Source: Phoma sp. XZ068
Taxonomy: Eukaryota; Ascomycota; Dothideomycetes; Pleosporales; Didymellaceae
Reading direction: 5' to 3'
Length of the DNA: 64,000 bases
Assembly (NCBI GenBank): GCA_004835665.1
Contig: RBKR01000016.1
Location: 992,001-1,056,000 of the forward strand
In this document: positions 30,898-42,458 of the stretch, piece after piece
Layout of the letters: each line of letters starts with the position of its first letter
Position numbering within the stretch: the first letter of the stretch is position 1
Translations under genes and position numbers: made by a program
The notes under the pieces: model-generated
What the model saw: only the letters and a program-made list of their open reading frames with translations
Told to the model about the DNA's origin: nothing
Database searches by the model: none

Positions 30898-30917
30898 TCA
30901 ACAGTGCGCCAAGGAAG
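30898..30917 (-). promoter_or_regulatory. Shared upstream motif, copy at gene D
   Basis: Minus strand CTTCCTTGGCGCACTGTTGA. It combines the 17 bases found upstream of gene A with the 16 found upstream of gene C, 101 nt before the ATG. Confidence 0.6.
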
Positions 30918-31664
30918 CTAACAGGCGACGACAACAAGGCAGGTGCATCCAGGAAGTCGCAAACAGCAAGTGCCGGCTCATTCTCACCTTCACGAGACTG
31001 TAGCATCATCTCAAGGGATCGCACAGTGGCAACTCCAGCTACACATGGGTGGAGTGCGGTGCTGGCCTGCTTGCAGTGATACGTGATGCGTACCCAGAGG
31101 TCTGCTTCTCAGTTGCACCCCGAGGTGTTCCAGGGCAGACAACTTGACGTCTTCCACACCTGTTGGGTTTTCTGAAGCCTACAGGCATGCCTCTGTTTCG
31201 AAACTATCCATCTCTTGCAGAACTTTTAAAGGAGACTAACAAATGAATACGCGTGCAAGGGAACGTACTACGAGATTGGAAACATAACAAAGCCCCATTA
31301 TCCATGATCAAGGCAATTATTCTAACTAGATCTACCGCTGCCGGTAGCAAGACTCCCCGAAAGAAACACAGGACGCAAATATGGTGAGTGGTGAGGTCGG
31401 AAGCACGGGATCGGCGCAGGGATCTTGAAAGACTAATTTGCGTAACTCAAAAATCTCGTACCTTGCTTTGGTCGAACCTTGGTGCTCATCTGCTCCAGAG
31501 CTGCTGTGGTTGGTTGTGGAATTGCGTGTACCACAGAACACTTCCTGGGCCGCCATCTCGCTCGCTCCTTAATCTCTCGTCTTCCTCGCTCGTTTCCTGC
31601 TAGCTCACCTACCCCTGACCTTCGATCTCGTCAAGTAATACATTTCAGGAGATCGACATACCAC
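30918..31664. other. Spacer between gene D and the small 31.7 kb gene
   Basis: Upstream regions of two divergent genes. Open frames here lack motifs. It marks the boundary between the orphan block and the conserved block. Confidence 0.4.
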
Positions 31665-32023
31665 ATGGCTTCTATAGCGGAGCTGAGCAGATCGCTGCCG
31701 AAGCGATTTAGCGTGATGGACGAGTACAAACAGGTAGGCTCCACAGGCCATCACGTAATGAGATGCTGACACGCGCAGCACCTGAATATCTCCGAAAACA
31801 GGCGCCAAAGACGGAGACGAAGCTGGGCGGACCAGGACATGGCGCATGAGAGCCTGCCGCACGGCAAAACCTACGCGGTCCTTGCTGCGGAGGGTATCGT
31901 GGCTCGTGCGAAGCAGGTGGGTAATCTTGTATTCTTGACATGTCCTCCACTCACATTCCCTAGATACTCGCAGAGGACGATGTCTCGAGCAGGTCATCGA
32001 CAAGCTCCGGGGAAAGCTGGTAA
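31665..32023 (+). CDS. Small uncharacterised basic protein, 88 residues
   Basis: Three exons, 31665-31733, 31779-31916 and 31964-32023, with introns of 45 and 47 nt whose splice sites all keep frame. The product begins MASIAELSRSLPKRFSVMDEYKQ, then a strongly basic ENRRQRRRRSWADQD, an Ala/Val-rich helix (TYAVLAAEGIVARAKQ) and a Ser-rich acidic tail (AEDDVSSRSSTSSGESW). No known domain. The tidy exon structure and clean phases argue for a real gene; the length means homology would be needed to be sure. Confidence 0.6.
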
Positions 32024-32284
32024 CGAGACCTTCACAGATGATGGATCAGCAGCGTGGTGCTTTCCGGCGCACAAAAACATCTTTCCAGGCAGTTGATTTA
32101 GAATGGCGTTTACAGATAGTGCTTACACGAGAGAGATGAATAGAGAAGGTGGTAAGAAGGGCGGAGGGCGATCTTCAGCATTCTCACCACTCAGAGCTAG
32201 CCTGCTTAGTCATATCCACCACCATTAGGCATCTATTCACTTAAGTATTCTACTCTTCCATCTTGCCAACACACATACTTCAAC

Positions 32285-32965
32285 ATGGCCTTCATAATCC
32301 GCCCCGTGTCTGACACCGAGCTCCACCGAGCCTGCGCAATCGAAACTGCTGCATACGCAGACAACCCCCTCAGCCCAATCCTGGCCCCTGGACCATTCCC
32401 GCCAGACCAACAGCAAAGGCGCGTAGACCAGCTGGTCGAGATGCGCAAGAATAATCACACGGTAACATACTTGCAAGCTATTGACCAGGCATCGGGACGC
32501 ATGATCGCTTTCGCAAAGTGGCACATCTACAGGACGCCAGAGGACACGACCATCCCGGTGAGGAGACTGGAGTTTGGCCCCGGGATTAATGCGGAGGCAT
32601 GTACGGCGCTCTGGGGCGGGGTAGCGAAGAGGTCAAAGGAGATTATGGGGAGTCGGCCGCACGTTTGTACGCGGCAATCTGTGGATGATTCGTCTGACAA
32701 GCACTGACCTCGTGCAGACCTTCACATGCTACAGACAGACCCGGAGTATCAGGGACGCGGCGCTGGCAGCGCGTTGATGGAGTGGGGAAAGCAAAAGGCC
32801 GACGAGCTGAAACTGCCGATTTTTCTTGAGTCCAGTCAGAAGGGACATGCGTTTTACCAAAAGCATGGGTTTAAAGATGTGGAGGTAGTGGAGATCGATC
32901 TGAGTAAGTATGGCGCTGGAGTGCACAAACAGCCTTTGATGATTCGGGAGGTATCTACATCGTGA
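32285..32965 (+). CDS. GNAT-family N-acetyltransferase
   Basis: Acetyl-CoA-dependent acyltransferase of unknown acceptor. Exons 32285-32666 and 32718-32965 around a 51 nt intron (donor GTACGC) give 209 residues. The N-terminal strand-helix (FIIRPVSDTELHRACAIETAAY) is typical. After the intron, YLHMLQTDPEYQGRGAGSALMEWG carries the Q/R-x-x-G-x-G/A acetyl-CoA pyrophosphate-binding motif A. FLESSQKGHAFYQKHGFKDVE is the usual motif B end of fungal GNATs. The spliced junction (RPHVYLHMLQT) fixes the donor choice, because the other nearby GT breaks the frame. Confidence 0.93.
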
Positions 32966-33109
32966 GCAGCAGTGTTGGGCTGCAATTCGTGAAGCGTATT
33001 GTATTGTTTGTTAGATAAAACAGACATCTGGAAGGCCCTAGACGGCCTACCTTGCGGTAGATTGTCGCAGTTAATTTCGCTGCATGTTAGTCGCAAATGA
33101 ATTGGTAGA

Positions 33110-35543
33110 TTATCGTTGTCGACCATAGCGCGTCCTCTGCTTGTTTCTCTTGGGAGCGAAAGATGCTTCGAACATTGCTTGACCCGGACCCTCCTCTTCA
33201 AAAGCACTGTCACCTCTACCCACATGTCTAGCTTTGGGCGACGGCTTCAAGAATATCTCGGGAGGAGTCTCCTGCACCAGGACGTCATCTTCCTGGGTGA
33301 TGGGCTCTGCCTGTGTATCATAGTGAAATTGCGACTGCGGGTAGCGCTGATTCCACCACTGTTCCACATCATGGGTTCCACTGTCAGCTAACGGAGTCGT
33401 GCGTACCTGCACCGTTTCCTCGCGGTGAAGTCTCCCTACTGGGTGGGTACAGTAAGCCCTCTCACGGGTCACGTCAGCTGCCTTCATTGTGTCGTCTTCG
33501 TCAATTGGTCCGGTGAGGTCGTCAAGATCGACGACCTGCCTCTCGAAGTACTTACCCCGTAATGATGTACTTACGCGTTGGAGCTGACCACGAGCTGTGT
33601 TCGAGGCGCCATGCCTCCTTGACTGGGGTTCAAGCAGGCCATTAGCCGCAGAATCAGTGGATGCCTGTTTCTCGTCAACATCCCAGTGCGCTGCATCATA
33701 GTGCTCGTCGAACTGAGTGGAACGTTTCGTGTGATCATGCTGTGAGCCTTCATTATCTGCACAGCCATCGTCGTACGAGAGAGGCTCAGGCTGGCTTGCG
33801 AACTGGTGATCCGGCTGCTTGTCCTCGTTCGGGTACCTGGCTGCCGAAACATCTCGAACCGGGGCTTGCTCAGAAAAGAAGCGAGATGCTGCATCATGGA
33901 ATGGACTGCATTTGGACACATTCTGCGCACTCGATGTCAAGGTCGAAATCTGTTCGATGAGCTGATCGTCTTTGTGTCGTGGACGCCACCCTCTAATAGA
34001 CCGCTCGTACTGGGCTTCAAACTCCGCTGCCATCATCGGGTGCGTGAACCATACGTGTTTCAACGCTTCTGCCGCTGACATGCGATCATCTTCCTCCAGG
34101 ACCAGAAGGCGTTTGATGAAGTCTTTCGGAGCATGGCCGATTGATCTCCATAAAGGATGATTACTGTCATCAAGGATGCTAAGGTTGCATTGCGCAGCAA
34201 GCCCAATGATGACGCGTCGCGGGTCTTCCTCAAACTGACCGTCCTGTCGACAGCTGAAGATCTGCTCGCCCGTGAGTATGGCTGCTGTTATTGATCCAAT
34301 TGACCACATGTCAACGCTCAGCGAGTACCCGTAGTGGCTTGGAATGGCCCTGTTCGCTCTGTGGACTTCAGGGGCTGTATACTCCAGCGTACCCACCAGA
34401 CTGAACATGCGCTTTAGCTGGTTGCTTCGGAGGTCGTTCTGAGAGGTTGCATCGGGCAAGAACCGCGCATTGCCAAAGTCTGTGATGACGACTCGAGCAC
34501 CACTGTCGAGCGACGTCATTAGGATATTGTCAGGCTTGAGATCTCGGTGCACAATGCCTTGATTGTGAAGGTACTGGACACCCTTCAACACCTGCCGGAT
34601 GATAACTGCCGATTCAATGCTTGGAATCCTACCCTGCTTGTATTCGATATATGAGAAGAGATCGCCGCCAGTCACCAGCTCCTGAAACATGTAAATCGTA
34701 CTTCGACTCCAAAAAACCTTCTGTATGTGGACAATGTTTGGATGGCTGAGGTCTTTCAGTATGTCGAACTCGCGAAAACAACTCTGGACTTTGCCGGGCA
34801 GCTGATTGATCACGTGGCTCGAACTCTCTTCTCCGGTTTGCGTGGGCGGACGTAGATCAGCCCACCAATTGTAAAGCTTCTCGAGGTTGACCATCTTGCA
34901 AGCGAGCTGACGTTGGTTTCTCTGATCAATGCCAATGAGCACTTTGCCATATCCACCTTCGCCAAGCAGGCGGCCAGTGACGAGGTAACGAGATGAAAGG
35001 ACGGCCTTCTCGCGTTCTTGCGTTGCAGAGAGGACGCTCTGCTTGACCTTGCCCCGCGAGCGATAGATCAAGGTGACGGTCTCAGACAGCTGAAGCTCAT
35101 CTCCATTGTCGAGAAGGAAAGTGCTGTTCTTGCCCATGAAGATGCCTCGTCCTTGAGAGCCGTTGCATTCTGCGTTGCTCTTCTTTATATAAGTGCCGTT
35201 AGCTGAGAGGTCGGTTGCATAGACGAATGGGGCGATGTCAGCAACAGGATCTTGTTCATAGAGAATGCAATGGACGCGAAGATGCTCTCTGGAAATGGTG
35301 AGGTCGTCGTGCCAGCTGTAGCGGCTGAAGTCCGCGTTAGTATTCCCATTACCACAAGACACGACACTCTCACCACTTCAGATCTCTACCGAGCACGAAC
35401 TGTTCGTTACCACAAACTTCGATGTTGCCATGTGTGCCTGTGCGCGTGAGTGACCTTCACCGAAATACTAAATTTCACAGACTGTAAGGATTGCAACCTG
35501 CCAGTCGAATGTCGAAAAATGCCACAGTCTCGTCTGCCATCAT
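33110..35543 (-). CDS. FHA-domain serine/threonine kinase, Chk2/Rad53/Mek1-like
   Basis: Probable checkpoint or meiotic kinase. Exons on the minus strand: 35543-35498, 35437-35374 and 35324-33110; introns 60 and 49 nt; 774 residues. Splicing rebuilds an N-terminal FHA phosphothreonine-binding domain: NEQFVLGRDLK, then ISREH and LSANGTYIK. The kinase domain follows, with LLGEGGYGKVLIG (P-loop), LACKMV (lysine), HRDLKPDNIL (catalytic loop), DFGNARF and GTLEYTAPEV (activation end). An insertion between the lysine and helix C is longer than usual. The C-terminal ~280 residues are disordered with SQ/TQ dipeptides. One FHA before the kinase matches Cds1/Chk2 or Mek1 rather than Rad53 with two. Start choice (two adjacent ATGs) is fairly secure. 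Confidence 0.92.
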
Positions 35544-35738
35544 ACAACATCTGCCGCCGTGACAATTGCTGGAGGTCGTGCACGCTGAGACGTTGGCACC
35601 GCGCGATGCCCTGGTTGCAGCTAGCGCGGCTTCTACAACGGCGCTAATTAAGCGACTTGGCAGGCGCGATCCCACACACATAGGCCGCGAGCTCACCAAC
35701 TTTCCTCCTGCATCCCACGACACTCATCTCAAAGCAAC

Positions 35739-35884
35739 GTAAGTTCTATATCCGCGCCCAGCACCATGTTCCTGAAGCTCAATTGAGCACATTGAGACGT
35801 GTTGTTCTTTGTTGAACAGTCGCCTTTCCGCCGCGAACCCCGCATGACGTGACCTGAAGCTACAGCTACTGACCTCACCCGCAG
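35739..35884 (+). other. Probable leader intron of the eL41 gene
   Basis: GTAAGT at 35739 and a pyrimidine-rich CCCGCAG ending at 35884, 12 nt before the eL41 ATG. Introns in leaders are common in fungal ribosomal protein genes. Inferred from splice sites only. Confidence 0.5.
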
Positions 35885-35896
35885 TCAGCCGACAAG

Positions 35897-36026
35897 ATGA
35901 GAGCCAAATGGAGGAAGAAGCGCGTTAGGAGGCTCAAGCGTAAGAGAAGAAAGACGAGGGCTCGTTCGTAAGTTGCACCGCACACACAATTTCACAATTC
36001 CCAAGCTAACATTTCCAAGCAAATAA
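35897..36026 (+). CDS. RPL41: 60S ribosomal protein eL41
   Basis: The smallest ribosomal protein, 25 residues, almost all Arg and Lys, bridging the two ribosomal subunits. Exon 1, 35897-35967, codes MRAKWRKKRVRRLKRKRRK and on to RARS. A 52 nt intron (GTAAGT, branch GCTAAC, acceptor CCAAG) leads to a 7 nt exon, 36020-36026, giving the last base of Ser, then Lys and stop. The product ends in RARSK, as in yeast eL41. Without splicing the frame stops one codon earlier after Ser. It is too short for ordinary ORF calling and easily missed. The FHA-kinase gene diverges from it. Confidence 0.95.
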
Positions 36027-36895
36027 ACGTCTCGCCCCAATCTCAGCAATCAACCCCTCAGCCTGAACGATAACGATCAATGAACGCCCCGATCTGCGCA
36101 CCACCTTCTGTCCGCTCGTCTCACTGTTTACTCGACTACGTTGCCCAGCTACGTCATACGGCAGACACGCGACACGAGCTTCAATCATTCCACGGAGGGC
36201 GACTGCAAGGCTGAGGATGGCACTGGATGCTGGTCAACTACCTATTGAGGTCTTCGAGAGTTTACTTGAACACGATGGTCACTCTAACACCGGCCGCACT
36301 TCACCAGCGCTTTGCTTGCACTGCACTGGCGAACCGACCTTTGACTGATACATCTCCGTGTGGAGACATGATATCGAATGAAAAAATGCTTCACGACAAT
36401 CGTTGTTCCCTGTGTGAATTTGTGATCCGTCTCTGTGATGTGCGCTTGGCGAGAGCTTCCCCGCATTTCGAGCTGTGACCTTTGTCGTCATGCGGGCCCG
36501 ATATCCGAGACCAGTCTAGCAATCGAGCTTGCACGCAGCCGTGTCTACTTGGTACTGTAGACTTCCGTGGCTGTTTGATGGATGACTGGCCAGTGCTTGA
36601 AATTAAGGTCAGCCGCGCCTAGGAAAAATGACTGAGCAACTGTGAGTCTATACCTGGGCTGCTGCTTTAATTCGCATTGAGACAACGCACTGGCTTCCCT
36701 TCTTGATGTACAAAGGTGATGATCATCATGTGCCGCCAGTCTGTACGTAGATTTTGACATGCGTGGCCGCGTTGAAAGTTTCTTGAAAGTATTACATCCT
36801 AATCGCTCGCCGGCGATCTACCATGCCAGGTTTGGGTATCAATCGTCCTAATCGTATCTATATGGCAAGAAATCACTCGTCCAAAAGCCCATCCT
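36027..36895. other. Spacer between eL41 and STE3
   Basis: 3' flanks of two convergent genes. Short frames (36227-36478, 36545-36760) show no motif. Nothing further seen. Confidence 0.45.
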
Positions 36896-38425
36896 TCAAT
36901 GCCTCCGCATCCAGTCGTCCGCTGACTTCCTCCCCATACCCTCCCTGGCCTCCTCATCCAGCTGCACTTCACGAAACACGATGACGCCCATTGGCTCGCT
37001 GTTCCGTCTGCTCGGCCCTGCCTCAGAAGCCCATGCTCGTGCTGAGAAGCCCTCAGGCACGGTTTCCACTCCCTTCTCGCCGTTGGTGTCGGACGTGGTT
37101 GAACGTTGCGAGAACATGGGGAGGGTGGGCTCGTGGCGACCGCTGCGAGTGAAGATGCGCTTGAGTAGGGAAGGATTTGTAGTGGTCTGCGCGGATAGGA
37201 CGGGGGTGGTGCTCGAGATAGATCGGAGGGGAGCACCATCCATGTTCTCGAGAGCGACGGAGGTGTTGCGTACGCTGTTGTCCAACGTGCCGCCCCCAAA
37301 AGCGCTGAAGTGCGAGCTGCCCATGGAGAAGTAGCCCCTCGCTTTACTCACACAAGTCGACGTCCAGGTGCGAGCTGACATGAAACTTGACGGCGTGCTG
37401 GTGCCGCTCTCGCGCATGACATACAGGCTGGGGAAGATCTTGCCCATTCCTAACGCAAGGAGCATCTTCTTGTAGGTGTTGTGCGCATCGGTGCCGAGCC
37501 CAAAAAGAAGGAATACAACGTAGCCCAAACCAATCTGACCCCACTTGTCCACGTGCACTTGTCCATCGGACCGGAACATGACGATCATGTTCCTCCTGTT
37601 GCCCTCAAGTGCCTCCCATTCGGAGTCGAACTGTGCCAACACTGTGCAGAAGTAGTAAAAGGGGTAGATGGAATATGGAACGACGGCGAGAAGGAAGACC
37701 ATGCACAAGACGAAGAGGCGGACGAAGCGGGATTTGGTGGTGTTTCGGGCTGTGACGAGGCGTGAGAACTCGCGGCGGTAGCGGTAGAGGCGTACAAGTA
37801 GGAGGACTGACTAATCGTTAGCAACAGTGGTGATTATTCCACGACCAAACTGACCAGCGTAGTACACCACTACAACCATAGTGATGGGCACCCACATGGC
37901 GTTGAGGACCAGACTCCGCCAGTTTGGGCGGTATGCAGAGATACAGCCTTCAATGCCCCAGATGTTGTAGCGGACCGACTGGATGGGGATGTAAAGCAGG
38001 ATCAGAACTAGGGGATATCCCCAGCACCATGCAAGCTCAACCAGCTGGCCCCTCAGCCTGCTCTTCCTGCTTTGAGTAACGGTGATATTGCGGGTGTCCA
38101 TGACCTGGGCAAGTCTCCGAAAGATCATAGCCACAGCCGCTCCCAAGCCAACCTGCGCTCCAACCTGGATGCGAGTGTTGATGTCGCACCACACGACACC
38201 GTTCCACCACTCTTCGATGTTGTCGTGACCCCAGATGATTGCATTGATGCCGAGGGAGTAGTTGGTGAGGATCATCCAGAGGACGAGCGAGCCGGCCGCG
38301 ACATTTCGCTGTGAAACGTGCCAGACCAGAGGTGCAATGCAGAGGAGCCAGGAGAACCAAGCAAGAACCGAGAAGAGGATGGCTGTTGGGTAGATTGCTC
38401 CAGTAGACATGGTGCTGGGAAACAT
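36896..38425 (-). CDS. STE3: a-factor-type mating pheromone receptor (Ste3-like GPCR)
   Basis: Seven-TM receptor for a lipid-modified pheromone. Exons on the minus strand, 38425-37855 and 37806-36896, around a 48 nt intron inside TM5 give 493 residues. The seven helices can be followed: AILFSVLAWFSWLLCIAPLVW (TM1), GSLVLWMILTNYSLGINAIIW (TM2), the Ste3 landmark WWNGVVWCDINTRIQVGAQVGLGAAVAMIFRRL (TM3), LVELAWCWGYPLVLILLYIPIQ (TM4), SLVLNAMWVPITMVVVVYYA (TM5), FVLCMVFLLAVVPYSIYPFYY (TM6) and GYVVFLLFGLGTDAHNTYKK (TM7). The cytoplasmic tail is long and Ser/Thr-rich, as usual for desensitisation. ATG 38410 is an alternative in-frame start. A GTGAGT inside the tail (near 37352) is not needed for an open frame. 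Confidence 0.95.
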
Positions 38426-39527
38426 ATAACCGAGGCCTGCGTAGCCTTTGTTGGAGAGACTGTTTTAAGAATTGGCTTGATGTCACAGTGGACAGAAAAC
38501 TGGTACAAACAGAAGGGGAGAGAGTGTGATTGACGAGAGATTGAATTATCTACCCATACTGCAGCTCTATAATCGAGGCCTAGATGACTGAATAGCTGTC
38601 TCAGTCGTCAATACCTCTCAATAGCAGCGTCCGTTTGACGTGTGCGGAGCGGGAAGGTGAAAGTAGGTCTATTGGGTCGAAAAGTGTGCTCGCCGATGAA
38701 TCTGAAAGCATCATGTGGAAGACTTTCCACAGCATGGCCGCCGTCTCACCCAGCACCATGGTTGTCGTGTATTGCTAGCTGGTGTTGGTCGTCGAGTTCC
38801 TTGGCATGGGCTCACCAGAAAAGGGCCTGAATAGGACCTGAATACAACAATGTCGAAGCGCTCGCCGAATTCAAAAACGAAGGTCAAACAGAACTTCCAC
38901 TGATCCAGATTCTCGGTAACTTGGTGTTAGGAGAGTTCCCGCGTTGTGTACCCTGCGGTCAGCTCGTGTGTGTACGGTGTCGCTCACTGATAGGAGCACG
39001 CTTCTTAGCTTCTAGGGACACACTCCTTAGCAAATGATATCGCATCAATCACGAAAACTGCACCTCAAGACAAACCTGCACTCGAGTTTGTGCCCCTGTT
39101 GATGCATGCTAGGATGGTACAACCGCTTGGTGAGCACAACAGTCTTTAGACCCAGACGAGTGCATGGCGAGGTGGCACAAACGATGGCAATACGTCAAAA
39201 GTCTTCAGCTCATCGAAACAGATCCTTGATGGTCGACTCTGAGTGCGAGTTCGATGTGGATTGGAGGTTGAAGATCGACGTGGTATACAATTGCCCAGAA
39301 GTGGCCTAGCAGTGACGTAAACAAGCGTCGCGACTTCCCGAGGCACGCTCACCACGGCACGCGAGTCCGTTCAGCGAAATGTGAGCATTACCGCACCACT
39401 ACGCGTCGCTGATGGCCGCGCCAGCCCAGTTCCATCTCTACACTACTGTCAAAGCCTACGTATGTTGGAAGGTTGATGTCAAGGCGCATTAGGCTCCCAC
39501 AATTGGCCGGCTCGTGTCCTCTGCACC
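38426..39527. other. Promoter region of STE3 and of the 39.5 kb membrane protein
   Basis: 1.1 kb between divergent genes. Small frames at 38642-38830 and 39106-39355 are antisense or lack motifs. No repeats seen. Confidence 0.45.
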
Positions 39528-40915
39528 ATGGAGGGCGCGCCCGCTGAAGGCGCTGCCTCAGACTCTCAGATTCCCTCCCAGCTTCGCCAGAGGATGTTGA
39601 ACCGTGCGGCGACCTTCACTGAGGGCGCGCAGCACTCTCCTACTCGCCCTCTTCGACGCCGCAGCTCTCTACTCTCGGACCTCTCTGACACACGACATTC
39701 CTTACGATCCTCAACCGATAATCTCCTCAAAAACACGGACGCATATAACGAGGTCACTTCCCTGGAAGAGGGTAATCACTGGCTATCCAGTCCTGTAATC
39801 TTTGCTATATTTCCTGCAGTCGGTGGGCTCCTGTACCAAAACGGAGCAGCTGTCCTCACTGACATCTTTACCCTGGGCCTGGCATCGTGGTTCCTACATT
39901 GGTGTTGTACATTTCCATGGTATGATGGGTGTCCTCAGACGGTAGACTTATGACTGATTGAATGCGTAGGACCTGGTATCATTCTGCGCAGCAGCGGCGG
40001 TACATCGATGTGGACGAACCCCAGTACGATGATACCATACTTGAAGAGGATGAAGAGAGCATCATCAGCCCCGAGGACAATGCAGACTCGGCGCCAGAAG
40101 ACCCGAAAGCGGAGCGTATGGGAGCGGCCACTGCTACCGCTCCCCAGCTCGCAGCTAGCAGAGCTTTGAAGAGACAGGAGCAAATGGCGTTCGCTGCATG
40201 TTTCTTCGGCCCGCTAGTCGGAGCATACCTCCTTCACGCGATTCGCGGGCAGCTCAGGGTCACGGAGGGGCTAGTGTCTAACTACAACCTCACCATCTTC
40301 GTCATGGTTGCAGAGCTGCGACCGATTGCACGGCTCATGAAGATGCAGGAGGAGCGCATGTTCCACCTGCAGCGCATCGTCAAGACAGACCCTCAAGATT
40401 TGCTGAACCCTAGTGATGCGCAAGCTATAGCACAGCGACTGGCGGAGCTGGAGGGAAGGCTGAGCGGCGGGACGACGAACGACCTCGAGACATCGCGGGT
40501 CGCTGCTGAAGTCCGACAGGGCGTACAAACACAGCTGGATGCTATGACAAGAGCTATTCGGCGATACGAGAAGAGAACGACTGCGCAGACCATGCAAATT
40601 GAGGCACGCTTCCAGGAGGTTGACTTGCGCCTGAAAGACGCGCTGTCTCTAGCAGCGGCGGCAGCACGAACAGGACAACAGCCAGGCATCATATCTACTG
40701 TGATCAGCTGGTTCTTCAATCTCGCGAACAACACCCTGCAGACAGCCTGGGACATTGTCCTGTATCCTCTTCGAACTGCGTTGGTTGTAGCTGCAAAGTT
40801 CAAGGGATACTTTATCAAAGACGAAGAGCGGCAGCCTCGAAGACGGGTGAAGGGTCAATCAAATGGACACTCATCAATTCCACCGTCGCGGATGCAGTCG
40901 AAAGGTATACGCTGA
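39528..40915 (+). CDS. Uncharacterised fungal membrane protein
   Basis: Exons 39528-39919 and 39970-40915 with a 50 nt intron give 445 residues. The polar N-terminus (PTRPLRRRSSLLSDLSD) is followed by two hydrophobic segments (WLSSPVIFAIFPAVGGLLYQNGAA and DIFTLGLASWFLHWCCTFPW). An acidic linker comes next, then AFAACFFGPLVGAYLLHAI and LTIFVMVAELRP. A long helical, coiled-coil-like part follows (MQEERMFHLQRIVKT to RLKDALSLAAAAA), and then an amphipathic hydrophobic region (IISTVISWFFNLANNTLQTAWDIVLYPLRTALVV) with a basic tail. It has the look of a conserved organelle or ER membrane protein; I cannot name the family. Confidence 0.85.
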
Positions 40916-41313
40916 CAACTTATATTGAAACTAAATTTAATGCACCTTATTTCTACTCTTATTCAGCTCCTCCAACGTGTCCTTTGAGTCGTTGACTTTT
41001 GACAGCTTCGCCCAATTCGTACTCTGGATCACTCGCGATAACTTAGGGTTACATGCGAGAGCACAGCTTATCTCAGTTCCACCTTATGCAGCTACGGATG
41101 ACGATCATGGTCCGACAGCGGCATCTCGGCTTCTTCGCATCCAGTAACCCGAGCTAGAAGGTCAGATACCTAAGCACTCGATGCTACCCCGCCCCCACCA
41201 TACAGCTACGGAGTACAACATGGCAGCGTCGCGTGTTTGGTGGCTCTACTTTCTGCTGTTGGCTTCAGTATTTGTTCACGTTGCTGTCCACTGACCACCT
41301 GGGCGTCCTCACC
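40916..41313. other. Spacer before the esterase gene
   Basis: About 0.4 kb. ATGs at 41220 and 41233 lie ahead of the chosen start; the frame from 41233 is continuous with the gene and would add 27 hydrophobic residues (a possible signal anchor). Confidence 0.4.
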
Positions 41314-42455
41314 ATGTCGCTACAATCAGACCTTACCATTGACGCGTCGAAGTTCGATCGCAAGCTTGCAGACAAGCAGACAGAAGAATTCAACGAGAAA
41401 CTGATCAAGATTTGGGCTGACGGGCCAAGGTGGTATGAGGTATAGGCTTCACTAAATTTTGGAATCAAGCATAGCTGATTAGTTAGGTCGGGGCAGAAGA
41501 GTACCGCAAGCTTCGCTGGGAAGGCAAAACACCGCTTCCCAAGCCTGTAGTCCTCCCTGAAGGCATCAATGGCACAATACCGTCGCGCGACGCTGGCCGA
41601 GAGATCCCATACCGCGTGTTCAAGCCGGCTGGCGGGGTGAGCAAGGGAATCCATCTACACATCCACGGTGGAGGGTGGGTGCTGCAGTCCGAGCACTAGT
41701 AAGCTGGTTGTACTCACCTCTTGCACCCTGCTTATTTGTATAGCCAGGATACGTACCTCAAGTATATGGCCGACCACTACGAATTGACAGTCTTCTCCGT
41801 CGGGTACAGACTTGCGCCTGAGCACCCGTGGCCAGCAGGTGGAGACGATTGCTACGACGCGGCCGAATGGCTTGTCAAGAATGGACCTGAGGTCTTCGGC
41901 GGCGAGCTGATGTTCACAGGAGGAGAGGTATGCCGCCAGGTCTTTTTTGAAGTCAATCACTAACCCCTCTAGTCGGCCGGTGGCCACCTTGCATGTCTTG
42001 TAGCCTTCCACCTGCTCGATACCATTCCCTCATTCGCCTTCCGTGGTCTGCTCCTCCACTTTGGGTGCTTTGACCTGTCTGGCTTCCTGCCACAAGTGGA
42101 GCATCACGAGAAGCACCTTGTCATCGACCACGACGTGATGGCGGCGTACATCAAGGCTCTACTGCCCAACACGACGATAGAGGAGCGGCGCCACCCCAGC
42201 ATATCGCCATTCTTCAAGGACATCAGGGGGTTGAAGCTGCCACCAGCGCTGTTCACGTGCGGCAGTGAGGATCCGCTGCTGGACGACACGGTGTTTATGG
42301 GGGCGAAGTGGCAGATGTGGGGGAACGAGGCGGTGGTGAAGGTCTACAATGGAGCACCACACGGGTTCATTGGGAATCCAGTGGGTACGATTAAGAGTGT
42401 GGAGGAGGGGCTGCAGGATAGTGTTGCGTTTGTGAAGGCCAAGATAGCAGCATAG
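41314..42455 (+). CDS. Alpha/beta hydrolase of the hormone-sensitive lipase family (esterase)
   Basis: Carboxylester hydrolase. Exons 41314-41439, 41487-41698, 41744-41927 and 41973-42455; introns 47, 45 and 45 nt; product about 334 residues. HLHIHGGGWVLQSEH is the HGGG oxyanion motif. The nucleophile motif is split by the last intron, FTGGE|SAGGHLACLV, giving G-E-S-A-G-G after splicing. SEDPLLDDT supplies the catalytic Asp and GAPHGFIG the His. YRLAPEHPWPAGGDDCYDA is the conserved strand between. Substrate unknown; such genes often act on acetyl esters or in secondary metabolism. The in-frame start at 41233 would give an extra N-terminal hydrophobic segment. Confidence 0.93.
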
Positions 42456-42458
42456 ATG

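Noticed and set aside
37317..37352. A GTGAGT..CAG pair inside the STE3 tail as a third intron
   Set aside because: It would be only 35 nt and shift the frame; the unspliced frame is open to a normal end.
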